From positions 1 to 5,006 of the forward strand of contig RFIR01000314.1 in NCBI GenBank assembly GCA_003695135.1: 5,006 nucleotides of DNA, read 5' to 3'. A program made the translations under genes and the position numbers. This DNA is from Alphaproteobacteria bacterium (GTDB lineage: Bacteria > Pseudomonadota > Alphaproteobacteria > Rhodobacterales > Rhodobacteraceae). This document shows, in pieces, positions 1 through 5,006 of the stretch; within the stretch, counting starts at the first letter, position 1, and every line of letters begins with the position of its first letter. The notes under the pieces were generated by a model. That model made no database searches. It worked only from the letters and a program-made list of their open reading frames with translations, and was not told the DNA's origin.

Positions 1-199
1 CGGCATCCTCCAGCATCGCCTCGGTCTGGGAGAATTCCGGGTGGCGTTCGAGAAGGCCCAGCCGCGCCCGCTTCAGCCCGACATCGTAATAGTCGGTCAT
101 GCCGTCATAGCCGACGACGCGGAAGCCTTCTTCCAGCAGAAGACGGGAGAGGTGAAAGCCGATGAATCCGGCGCTGCCGGTGACCAGCACGGTACGCAT
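1..199 (-). CDS. NAD-dependent epimerase/dehydratase, N-terminal fragment (UDP-glucuronate 4-epimerase-like)
   Basis: The first 66 codons of a short-chain dehydrogenase-type nucleotide-sugar epimerase are present, and the frame stays open off the left edge. Residues 3-17 form the first Rossmann strand and the dinucleotide fingerprint GSAGFIG (8-14). An acidic residue, D32, follows the second strand (VVGYD), as expected for NAD binding. The DYYDV stretch at 36-40 followed by LKRARL resembles UDP-glucuronate 4-epimerases, which supply UDP-galacturonate for surface polysaccharide. Substrate specificity cannot be fixed because the catalytic YxxxK lies outside the window. The ATG at 199 is chosen because it places the fingerprint at the normal distance from the N terminus. 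It has no Shine-Dalgarno sequence at normal spacing. An in-frame TTG at 205 does have a GGAG seven bases upstream and would add two residues. The gene lies in the same direction as amtB, 114 bp downstream of it, but an inverted repeat and a possible promoter lie between them. The family is confident; the exact substrate is inference. Confidence 0.88.
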   Translation of the reverse strand, partial: MRTVLVTGSAGFIGFHLSRLLLEEGFRVVGYDGMTDYYDVGLKRARLGLLERHPEFSQTEAMLEDA

Positions 200-205
200 G
201 GCCAA

Positions 206-233
206 GCTATAGCTCCAATCCCGCCGCGAACAA
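206..233 (-). promoter_or_regulatory. Possible sigma-70-type promoter for the epimerase gene
   Basis: Read on the minus strand, a TTGTTC hexamer (233-228) is followed after 16 bases by TATAGC (211-206). Transcription would begin about 6-7 bases later, that is at or next to the ATG at 199, giving a leaderless or nearly leaderless mRNA. Both hexamers are imperfect, so this is a weak prediction. Confidence 0.3.
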
Positions 234-266
234 GCCCGCGCAGCCGCGCAGGCGGACAGACGCAAT

Positions 267-295
267 CCGGCCCGGAGCGGCGTGCCCCGGGCCGG
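267..295 (-). terminator. GC-rich inverted repeat downstream of amtB, possible terminator
   Basis: CCGGCCCGG at 267-275 is the exact reverse complement of CCGGGCCGG at 287-295, with an 11-base loop. A wobble pair and another G-C pair can extend the stem inward. It lies about 20 bases past the amtB stop codon, where transcription of the glnK-amtB operon should end. No T-run follows on either strand, so it is not a canonical intrinsic terminator. It may pause polymerase, protect the mRNA 3' end, or act with Rho. An 11-bp perfect palindrome (298-308, arms GACGC/GCGTC) sits between it and the stop codon. Confidence 0.4.
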
Positions 296-313
296 CAGAC
301 GCTGCGTCCGGGC

Positions 314-1648
314 CTACATCACATAGGCGCGCTCGCCATGTTCGTTGAGATCGAGCCCCTCGCGCTCGGCATCGGGCTCCACCCGCAGCCCGGTGACGGC
401 CTGCACGATCTTGAGGATGACGAAGGACAGCACGCCGCACCAGAGGATGGTGATGAGGACCGCCTTGATCTGGATCCAGCTCTGCAGGGCCATGCTCATC
501 CCCTCGCCATAGCCGGTGCCGCCCAGCGCGGCCGAGGTGAAGATGCCGGTGCCGATGGCGCCGATGATGCCGCCGATGCCGTGGATGCCGAACACGTCGA
601 GGCTGTCGTCATAGCCGAAGCGGTTCTTGACCGGCCCGACGAAGACATAGCAGCCCGCCGAGGCCAGCGCGCCCAGCACGATGGCGCCGACCGGGCCGAC
701 CGTCCCGCAGGCGGGCGTGATCGCCACCAGCCCGGCGATCATGCCCGAGGCCGCGCCCAGCATCGAGGCCTTGCCGCGTGTCATCGCCTCGATCAGTGAC
801 CAGGCGAGGATGGCGCCGGCCGTGGCCACGAAAGTGTTCATCATCGCCAGACCCGCGCCGCCATTGGCCTCCAGATTCGAACCGGCATTGAAACCGAACC
901 AGCCCACCCACAGGATCGCCGCGCCCACCAGCGTCAGCGTCATCGAATGGGGCGCGAGGTTTTCCACGCGGAAGCCGATGCGCGGGCCGATGACGAGGGC
1001 CGCGACCAGCGCCGCGACGCCGGCATTGATGTGCACCACCGTACCGCCGGCAAAGTCGAGCGCGCCCATGTTGTAGATCAGCCCCGCACCGTCCCAGACC
1101 ATGTGCGCGACCGGGAAATAGACGAAAGTGACCCAGAGCAGCGCGAACAGCAGCACGGCGGAAAACTTCATCCGCTCGGCAAAGCCGCCGACGATCAGCG
1201 CCGGGGTAATGGCGGCAAAGGTCATCTGGAAGGCAATGAAGACGTATTCGGGGATCACCACGCCCTCGGTGAAGGTCGCGGCCATCGAATCGGGGCCGAC
1301 GCCGGCGAGAAACAGCTTGCCGAACCCGCCCCAGAAGGCCGAGCTCCCGCCGCCGAAGGCGAAGGAATAGCCGTAGATCACCCACACCACGATGACGAGC
1401 GCGGCGATCATCGTGCATTGCATCAGTACCGAGAGCATGTTTTTCGCGCGCACAAGCCCGCCATAGAACAGCGCGAGCCCGGGTATGATCATGAACAGCA
1501 CCAGAAGCGTTGCGGTCATCATCCACGCGACATCGCCCTTGAACATTGTCTGCACCACCTCAGTGGTATCGGCGGTTTCCTGCGCGAAGGCGGGCAGGGC
1601 GAGCGCCGCGGCAAGCCCGGCCGCGCCGGCAATACGGGTTCGGTTCAT
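314..1648 (-). CDS. amtB: Ammonium transporter AmtB (Amt/Rh family)
   Basis: This 444-residue trimeric inner-membrane channel conducts ammonia/ammonium. Residues 1-22 look like a cleavable signal peptide ending in AFA, before eleven membrane helices spanning roughly 40-417. The conserved pore residues are all present (E. coli mature number in brackets): the Phe gate F144 (F107) and F253 (F215), recruitment-site W185 (W148) and S257 (S219), D198 (D160), and the twin pore histidines H206 (H168) and H356 (H318). The cytoplasmic tail from about 420 keeps the EREGLD and HGERAY segments that contact GlnK. The ATG at 1648 is preferred because it opens directly into the signal peptide and has a GGGGGA seven bases upstream. 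An in-frame ATG five codons earlier is less likely. The gene follows glnK after 31 bp and almost certainly shares its nitrogen-regulated sigma-54 promoter. No key residue is missing, so it should be an active channel. Confidence 0.97.
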   Translation of the reverse strand: MNRTRIAGAAGLAAALALPAFAQETADTTEVVQTMFKGDVAWMMTATLLVLFMIIPGLALFYGGLVRAKNMLSVLMQCTMIAALVIVVWVIYGYSFAFGGGSSAFWGGFGKLFLAGVGPDSMAATFTEGVVIPEYVFIAFQMTFAAITPALIVGGFAERMKFSAVLLFALLWVTFVYFPVAHMVWDGAGLIYNMGALDFAGGTVVHINAGVAALVAALVIGPRIGFRVENLAPHSMTLTLVGAAILWVGWFGFNAGSNLEANGGAGLAMMNTFVATAGAILAWSLIEAMTRGKASMLGAASGMIAGLVAITPACGTVGPVGAIVLGALASAGCYVFVGPVKNRFGYDDSLDVFGIHGIGGIIGAIGTGIFTSAALGGTGYGEGMSMALQSWIQIKAVLITILWCGVLSFVILKIVQAVTGLRVEPDAEREGLDLNEHGERAYVM

Positions 1649-1679
1649 CGGTTGGTCCCCCATTTCCTGTCTGTATGGT

Positions 1680-2018
1680 TCACAGCGCGTCCTGACCGGA
1701 TTCGCCGGTACGCACCCGGACCGCCTGCTCGACATCGAGCACGAAGATCTTGCCGTCGCCGATCTTGCCGGTGCGGGCGGTGGCGGTGAGCGTTTCGACC
1801 ACCTTCTCGGTCAGCGATTCCGGCACCACGATCTCCAGCCGGATCTTGGGCACGAAATTCACCACATATTCCGCGCCGCGATAGATTTCGGTGTGGCCGG
1901 ACTGGCGGCCGTAACCCTTGATTTCCGAGACCATCAGCCCCTGCACGCCGCAGGCGGTGAGCGCCTCGCGCACCTCCTCCAGCTTGAAGGGCCTGATGGC
2001 AGCGATGATCAGTTTCAT
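1680..2018 (-). CDS. glnK: PII nitrogen regulatory protein GlnK
   Basis: This is a complete 112-residue PII signal protein, the usual family length. PII trimers bind ATP/ADP and 2-oxoglutarate and report carbon-nitrogen status. The T-loop (about 37-55) contains Y46-R47-G48-A49-E50-Y51. Y51 is the uridylylation target of GlnD, and R47 is the residue that plugs the AmtB pore in the E. coli complex. Nucleotide and 2-oxoglutarate ligands are present: Q39, K58, the B-loop T83-G-K-I-G-D-G-K90, and R101/R103. The start ATG at 2018 has AGAGGA five bases upstream. Position directly ahead of amtB, 31 bp apart, supports glnK rather than glnB, although sequence alone separates the paralogues poorly. The expected role is to close AmtB when ammonium is plentiful and possibly to modulate other nitrogen targets. 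Transcription is predicted from the sigma-54 promoter at 2075-2090, with a leader of about 46 bases. Confidence 0.96.
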   Translation of the reverse strand: MKLIIAAIRPFKLEEVREALTACGVQGLMVSEIKGYGRQSGHTEIYRGAEYVVNFVPKIRLEIVVPESLTEKVVETLTATARTGKIGDGKIFVLDVEQAVRVRTGESGQDAL

Positions 2019-2074
2019 GCTTGTCCTCTTTCCGCTGTTCCCGCCGGGCCGGGCCGGGGGTTCGACAGAGGAGA

Positions 2075-2090
2075 TGCAAGTGGCGTGCCA
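2075..2090 (-). promoter_or_regulatory. Sigma-54 (RpoN) -24/-12 promoter of glnK-amtB
   Basis: On the minus strand the sequence reads TGGCACG, four bases, then TTGCA, an exact match to the sigma-54 consensus with correct spacing. The TGGCAC element occupies 2090-2085 and TTGCA occupies 2079-2075, so transcription should start near 2064, about 46 bases before the glnK ATG. Nitrogen-regulated glnK-amtB operons are classical RpoN/NtrC targets, so sequence and context agree. Confidence 0.93.
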
Positions 2091-2106
2091 AGCTGGGAAC
2101 AGCCAT

Positions 2107-2119
2107 TAATCCATTGATA
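2107..2119 (-). promoter_or_regulatory. Putative IHF binding site upstream of the sigma-54 promoter
   Basis: The minus strand reads TATCAATGGATTA, matching every fixed position of the IHF core consensus WATCAANNNNTTR. It is centred about 49 bp upstream of the predicted glnK start, between the promoter and the candidate activator sites. IHF commonly bends DNA at this place in sigma-54 promoters so that an enhancer-bound activator can touch the polymerase. Binding itself is inferred. Confidence 0.6.
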
Positions 2120-2163
2120 AACATGGAAAATACCGTCTCGCCGCAAAATGAGACACAATGTTC

Positions 2164-2180
2164 TGCCCGAAATACAGGCA
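2164..2180 (-). promoter_or_regulatory. Candidate NtrC enhancer site 1
   Basis: This 17-bp dyad has arms TGCC and GGCA separated by nine bases. Both the overall length and the outer TGC...GCA fit NtrC sites, and the inner GCC-N9-GGC resembles the form I recall for Rhodobacter capsulatus NtrC. Its centre lies about 108 bp upstream of the predicted glnK transcription start, within normal enhancer range. Four-base arms are weak evidence taken alone, and the case rests on position. Confidence 0.45.
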
Positions 2181-2203
2181 TAAAATCGGGGCTGGCCAAC
2201 TTG

Positions 2204-2220
2204 TGCTCAATAATTGATCA
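2204..2220 (-). promoter_or_regulatory. 17-bp imperfect palindrome, possible second activator site
   Basis: The plus strand reads TGCTCAATAATTGATCA, a palindrome broken only at one base pair, with a perfect TCAAT-A-ATTGA core (2207-2217). Its centre is 40 bp from that of the dyad at 2164-2180, about four helical turns, so the two would lie on the same DNA face at roughly -108 and -148. It fits the NtrC consensus poorly in the core, so it could instead bind a different regulator, perhaps of the divergent PBP gene. Confidence 0.3.
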
Positions 2221-2263
2221 TCCGGCCGCAGGGGTCGCATCCGCGCCAATCCGTCTCCCCCCC

Positions 2264-2292
2264 TCTACATTCGGGCGGCGATGGGCTATGCT
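2264..2292 (+). promoter_or_regulatory. Weak sigma-70-type promoter candidate for the PBP gene
   Basis: TCTACA (2264-2269) and TATGCT (2287-2292) are separated by 17 bases, each matching four of six consensus positions. Transcription would begin near 2299, about 37 bases before the preferred ATG at 2336 and after the alternative ATG at 2288, so this promoter, if real, supports the shorter protein. The match is poor and no better candidate was found. Confidence 0.22.
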
Positions 2293-2335
2293 GCGTAAAA
2301 GCCGGGACAAGAGGCTGAGCAGTTTCAGGCGGATC

Positions 2336-4450
2336 ATGGCGCGCAAGACGAAAGCGAACCGGGCGGCGGAGCGTCCGGCGCCGCGCAGACCGACGCGGCA
2401 GCGCAGGCCGGCCCCGCCGAAACGGGGGGCCGGGCTGGTCGAGCGCGCCCTGCGCTGGGTGCTCCTGTGGGTTCTGCGCATCCTGTGGCGGATCGCCTGG
2501 CGGGTGGGCGCGGTCACCGCGCTGGTCCTTGCCGGGGCGGTCGCCTATTACACCGCCACCCTGCCGCCGGTCGATCAGCTGCTGGACGGGCGCGATCGCG
2601 GCTCGGTCACGCTTCTGGACAAGGACGGCAACGTCTTCGCCTGGCGCGGCGACCAGTTCGGCGGCCAGCTGCGCTCGACCGAGGTCTCGCCGCATCTGAA
2701 GAACGCGGTGATCGCCACCGAGGATCGCCGCTTCTACCACCATTTCGGCGTCGATCCGCTGGGCATCCTGCGCGCGCTCTACATCAACCTGCGCGCCGGG
2801 CGCATGGTGCAGGGCGGCTCGACCCTGACCCAGCAGACCGCCAAGGTGGTGTTTCTGGAAAACGAACGCAGCTGGGAACGCAAGCTGCGCGAGGTGCCGC
2901 TGGCGCTGGCGATGGAGCTGAAATACGCCAAGGACGACATCCTGTCGATCTACATGAACCGGGTCTATCTCGGCGCCGGCACCTATGGCTTCGAGGCCGC
3001 CGCCCAGCGCTATTTCGGCAAGAGCGCGCGCGAGGTAAACCCGGCCGAGGCGGCGATGCTGGCCGGGCTGCTCAAGGCGCCGTCGCGCTATGCGCCCACC
3101 TCCGACCTCGCTGCCGCACAGGGCCGGGCGGCGGTGATCATCGGGCTGATGCATGATCAGGGCTTCCTGACCGATGCGCAGGCGCAGGCGGCGCTCGACC
3201 GGCCGGCGGAGCTGTCGCAGGCGGCGGCCCAGCGCGCGGGGGGCTATTTCGCCGACTGGGTGATGGAAAGCGGTCCGGCCTTCCTGACGCGGTCCACGGC
3301 AGAGGATGTCGAGATCGCCACCACCTTCGATCCCGCCATCCAGAAGGCGGCCGAGGCGGCGCTGGCGAAGGTGTTCGAGACGAAGGTGCGCAAGGGGTCC
3401 GAGGCCCAGGCGGCGATCGTGGTGCTGTCGGCCGACGGTGCGGTGCGCGCCATGGTCGGCGGGCGCGAGATCACCCCCCAGGCCGGGCAGTTCAACCGCG
3501 CCACCCAGGCGCTGCGCCAGACCGGATCGGTGTTCAAGCCGGTGGTCTATGCCGCAGCACTCGCCGCCGGCATGATGCCCAACGACATCGTCGAGGATGC
3601 GCCGATCAGCATCGAGGTGCCGGGCTCCGGCACCTGGACGCCGCGCAACTACGGCCGGACCTATCGCGGCCCGATCACCCTGACCGAGGCGCTGGCCCAT
3701 TCCGTCAACACCGCCGCGGTGCGCGTGAGCGAGCAGGTCGGCCGCGACAAGGTCGTCGAGATGGCGCGCAAGCTGGGCATGTCGGGGCCCTTCGCGCCGG
3801 GACCGGCCATCGCGCTGGGCACCACCGAGGCGCCGCTGATCGACATGGCCGGGGTCTATGCCTGCTTTCTCAATGGCGGCATGCGCGTCACGCCCTATGG
3901 CGTGCGCCGGATCCGGCTGCGCGGCGAGAAGGGCGAGCTGCTCGGCTCGGACCGGGCCGAGCCGGTGCGGGTGCTGACGCCGCGGCAGGCGGCGCTTCTG
4001 ACCGGTATGCTGCGCGAGGTGGTGGTGTCGGGCACCGGCCGGCGCGCGGCCCTCGCCGATCGCGAAATCGCCGGCAAGACCGGCACCACCTCGGCCGCGC
4101 GCGATGCATGGTTCATCGGCTTCTCGGCCCAGTATGTGGTCGCGGTCTGGATGGGCTATGACGACAACCGGCCGCTGAGCCACGTCACCGGTGGCGGGCT
4201 GCCGGCCGAGATCTTCCGCGAGACGATGCAGCGCATCCATGAGGGGCTGCCGGCCCTGCCGCTGCCGGCCGAGACGCCGCCGCCGGGCGAGGGCACGCTG
4301 ATCGCCGCCGCGCCGACCCTTGCCGATCCCGACGCCGATCCGCTGAGCCTCGGCATCTTCCGCGACGTGCTGCGCGGTCTGGGGCTGGAAGCGACCGATC
4401 CTGATCGCCGTGCACGCAGGGAGCGGGAGCGCGCGGGCGCCGATCGTTGA
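2336..4450 (+). CDS. Bifunctional class A penicillin-binding protein (PBP1A family): GT51 glycosyltransferase plus DD-transpeptidase
   Basis: This 704-residue bitopic inner-membrane enzyme polymerises lipid II into glycan strands and cross-links the peptides in the periplasm. A very basic cytoplasmic tail (1-40) leads to an amphipathic and then hydrophobic anchor (41-72). The GT51 domain (about 90-285) has all motifs: ATED with catalytic E129, GGSTLTQQ (160-167), RKLRE with second acidic residue E186, and ILSIYMNRVYLG (202-213). The transpeptidase domain (about 357-630) has nucleophile S398 in SVFK, SVN (456-458) and KTGT (581-584). Only about 70 residues join the domains, so the OB-type insert of long PBP1A proteins is absent. 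A proline-rich linker and an arginine-rich tail end the protein. The ATG at 2336 is preferred: AGGCGG precedes it and the basic tail starts there. The ATG at 2288 would add 16 residues. The frame stays open to 2021 only by chance. It is divergent from glnK, and no intrinsic terminator follows directly. Confidence 0.95.
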   Translation: MARKTKANRAAERPAPRRPTRQRRPAPPKRGAGLVERALRWVLLWVLRILWRIAWRVGAVTALVLAGAVAYYTATLPPVDQLLDGRDRGSVTLLDKDGNVFAWRGDQFGGQLRSTEVSPHLKNAVIATEDRRFYHHFGVDPLGILRALYINLRAGRMVQGGSTLTQQTAKVVFLENERSWERKLREVPLALAMELKYAKDDILSIYMNRVYLGAGTYGFEAAAQRYFGKSAREVNPAEAAMLAGLLKAPSRYAPTSDLAAAQGRAAVIIGLMHDQGFLTDAQAQAALDRPAELSQAAAQRAGGYFADWVMESGPAFLTRSTAEDVEIATTFDPAIQKAAEAALAKVFETKVRKGSEAQAAIVVLSADGAVRAMVGGREITPQAGQFNRATQALRQTGSVFKPVVYAAALAAGMMPNDIVEDAPISIEVPGSGTWTPRNYGRTYRGPITLTEALAHSVNTAAVRVSEQVGRDKVVEMARKLGMSGPFAPGPAIALGTTEAPLIDMAGVYACFLNGGMRVTPYGVRRIRLRGEKGELLGSDRAEPVRVLTPRQAALLTGMLREVVVSGTGRRAALADREIAGKTGTTSAARDAWFIGFSAQYVVAVWMGYDDNRPLSHVTGGGLPAEIFRETMQRIHEGLPALPLPAETPPPGEGTLIAAAPTLADPDADPLSLGIFRDVLRGLGLEATDPDRRARRERERAGADR

Positions 4451-4483
4451 GTACGATGGTCGGAACCACCCGATTCTGATTGC

Positions 4484-4517
4484 CAGAGGGCGTGGGCTGC
4501 CCCTTTGGGGGCCTCTG
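4484..4517 (+). other. Bulged stem-loop downstream of the PBP gene
   Basis: CAGAGG (4484-4489) pairs with CCTCTG (4512-4517), and inside it CCCC (4500-4503) pairs with GGGG (4508-4511). A ten-base bulge lies on the left side and the loop is TTTG. It begins 33 bases after the stop codon. No T-run follows, so it is not a convincing terminator, but it could stabilise or pause the 3' end of the transcript. Confidence 0.3.
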
Positions 4518-4596
4518 TCGGCCAGACCCTGTCGCTTCGCCTGGGCGCCGTGAAATGCGGCGCCAGTGAAGTTTTTCCCTATTTTCACTGTTTATT
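4513..4596 (+). repeat. Tandem imperfect repeat, unit 1
   Basis: This unit aligns with 4616-4698. The shared blocks in order are GGCCAGACCC (4520-4529), GGGCGCC, GAAAT, GGCGC and TTTTCACTGTT (4582-4592). The offsets between the units are 102-103 bases, so they are direct tandem copies of about 84 bp separated by about 20 bp. Seen from the minus strand each copy begins with AACAGTGAAAA and ends in GGGTCTGGCC. The identity of the repeat family is unknown to me. Confidence 0.8.
4544..4576 (+). terminator. Hairpin of repeat unit 1, followed by T5; weak terminator candidate for the PBP gene
   Basis: GGCGCCGT (4544-4551) pairs with GCGGCGCC (4557-4564), including one T-G wobble, around a GAAAT loop. 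After seven bases comes a run of five T (4572-4576). The gap between stem and T-run is longer than normal for an intrinsic terminator. CAGTGAA (4564-4570) can also pair with TTCACTG (4584-4590), forming a neighbouring hairpin that would sequester the T-run in its loop. Confidence 0.3.
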
Positions 4597-4615
4597 GGGA
4601 GAGACAACTGCAAAA

Positions 4616-4698
4616 CCCTGCCGGCCAGACCCGGGCGTTGCGCTCGGGCGCCACGAAATTGTGGCGCACATGCGCTCTTCCTGTTTTCACTGTTGATT
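4616..4698 (+). repeat. Tandem imperfect repeat, unit 2
   Basis: This is the second copy of the repeat described at 4513-4596, with GGCCAGACCC at 4623-4632 and TTTTCACTGTT at 4684-4694. The conserved ends and the diverged middle, which nevertheless keeps an inverted repeat, suggest a structured intergenic element rather than remains of a coding sequence. Confidence 0.8.
4648..4667 (+). other. Hairpin of repeat unit 2
   Basis: GCGCCAC (4648-4654) and GTGGCGC (4661-4667) form a perfect seven-base-pair stem around GAAATT. It occupies the same place in the repeat as the hairpin of unit 1. The two innermost pairs differ between the units, but pairing is kept in both. Confidence 0.6.
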
Positions 4699-4738
4699 AT
4701 CAAATATTGATTGGGGAATTATTTTCTAATTACTTTAC
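4693..4738. other. AT-rich islet at the end of the tandem repeat
   Basis: This stretch is strikingly AT-rich against the GC-rich surroundings. It opens with the perfect palindrome TTGATTATCAA (4693-4703), then TATTGATTGGGG and a run rich in T and A. It marks an abrupt change from the repeats to the GC-rich sequence on its right and could be a junction, a protein-binding site or a promoter region. No specific function can be assigned. Confidence 0.4.
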
Positions 4739-5006
4739 GCGCGCGCAGTACACATTGGCAGAAAACGCGTCTCGCCTGGGATGCCCCGTCGCGTCGGAGT
4801 TTCGCAGGGGTCTCTACCAGCCAGAGCACGTCGCGTTCGATCCGATCCGCTCCCGCCTCCAAAGCCTGGGCACGCGCCTGCCAGTGCGGGCAGGGCCGCG
4901 AACGCCATGGCGTGAGAAGAGCGGACGAGCACGCGCCTGCCCGGCTCGCTCCGCTCCGTGGCGGACGAATTCGTTCGGGCACGACATGATCACCGCCGGC
5001 CGCGGC
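4719..5006 (-). pseudogene. Possible C-terminal or decayed gene fragment entering from the right edge
   Basis: One minus-strand frame is open from the window edge at 5006 to a TAA at 4719-4721, 95 codons. I recognise no family. The central part (about 4780-4890) looks protein-like, with a probable amphipathic helix containing EAGADRIERDVLWLVETPAK. The first third is rich in R, P, S and C, and its third codon positions are less G/C-biased than those of amtB or the PBP gene. In the first 60 bases from the edge a different minus-strand frame shows the better codon pattern, which could mean a frameshifted relic. A plus-strand ATG at 4986 with good codon bias (MITAGRG) also runs off the edge. This stretch may be non-coding, and nothing firmer can be said. 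Confidence 0.22.

Noticed and set aside
41..799. Plus-strand open frame of 252 codons opposite the epimerase and amtB genes
   Set aside because: It crosses the start of one clear gene and the end of another on the opposite strand. Its composition (A, D, G, H, R) is that of an antisense shadow.
1649..1735. N-terminal extension of AmtB to 1735
   Set aside because: It would overlap the 3' end of glnK and bury the signal peptide behind about 30 unrelated residues. The ATG at 1648 has a suitable ribosome site.
947..1789. Plus-strand open frame of 280 codons opposite amtB and glnK
   Set aside because: It spans both well-conserved genes and their intergenic gap, with histidine- and glutamate-rich low-complexity translation and no domain.
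2281..2298. Five-codon open frame ATG GGC TAT GCT GCG TAA as a leader peptide
   Set aside because: It has no clear ribosome site, overlaps the weak promoter candidate, and shows no attenuator hairpin.
2021..2335. N-terminal extension of the PBP frame back to 2021
   Set aside because: This stretch carries the divergent sigma-54 promoter and AT-rich regulatory DNA. The translation is unlike any PBP N terminus, and codon bias starts only near 2336.
2207..4588. A 793-codon minus-strand open frame opposite the PBP gene
   Set aside because: It is antisense to a gene with all GT51 and transpeptidase motifs in order. Its translation is rich in H, R, G and Q with no recognisable domain, as expected when the opposite strand has strong G/C third-position bias.
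4513..4698. CRISPR array
   Set aside because: There are only two diverged units of about 84 bp with a gap of about 20 bp, no short identical repeats, and no cas genes nearby.
4185..4703. Minus-strand open frame of 172 codons containing INSENR twice
   Set aside because: The doubled peptide only reflects the tandem DNA repeat. The hairpins and the overlap with the PBP gene argue against a real protein.

Overview
This window comes from a GC-rich genome with strong G/C bias at third codon positions. It is most likely an alphaproteobacterium, and the style of the genes (an epimerase fragment with a GFIGFH fingerprint and a DYYDV stretch, the glnK-amtB pair, and a short class A PBP) suggests Rhodobacterales/Paracoccaceae. 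The taxonomic call is inference from protein style, not from a search.

Layout. Positions 1-199 (minus) hold the N-terminal 66 codons of an NAD-dependent nucleotide-sugar epimerase that runs off the left edge. Positions 200-313 are an intergenic gap with a strong GC-rich inverted repeat after amtB and a possible promoter almost touching the epimerase start. Positions 314-1648 (minus) encode the ammonium channel AmtB, and 1680-2018 (minus) encode its PII partner GlnK, so the operon reads glnK then amtB. Positions 2019-2335 are a divergent regulatory region. On the glnK side it carries a textbook sigma-54 -24/-12 promoter, a full-match IHF-type site and one or two 17-bp NtrC-like dyads at enhancer distance. 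Positions 2336-4450 (plus) encode a complete bifunctional class A penicillin-binding protein. Positions 4451-5006 contain no confident gene. This stretch holds a two-copy tandem repeat (period about 102 bp) whose units each fold a hairpin with compensatory base changes, then an AT-rich islet, then a GC-rich stretch with a weak minus-strand open frame that enters from the right edge.

How the genes work together. GlnK and AmtB form the classical nitrogen-status module. Under nitrogen limitation, phosphorylated NtrC and sigma-54 RNA polymerase should drive the operon, and when ammonium returns, de-uridylylated GlnK docks on AmtB and closes the channel. The PBP (cell-wall synthesis) and the epimerase (probably surface polysaccharide precursor supply) are neighbours with no evident functional link to nitrogen control. 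I see no sign of a new defence, mobile or biosynthetic system. The two signals most worth a second look are the complete sigma-54 control region and the covarying tandem repeat downstream of the PBP gene.
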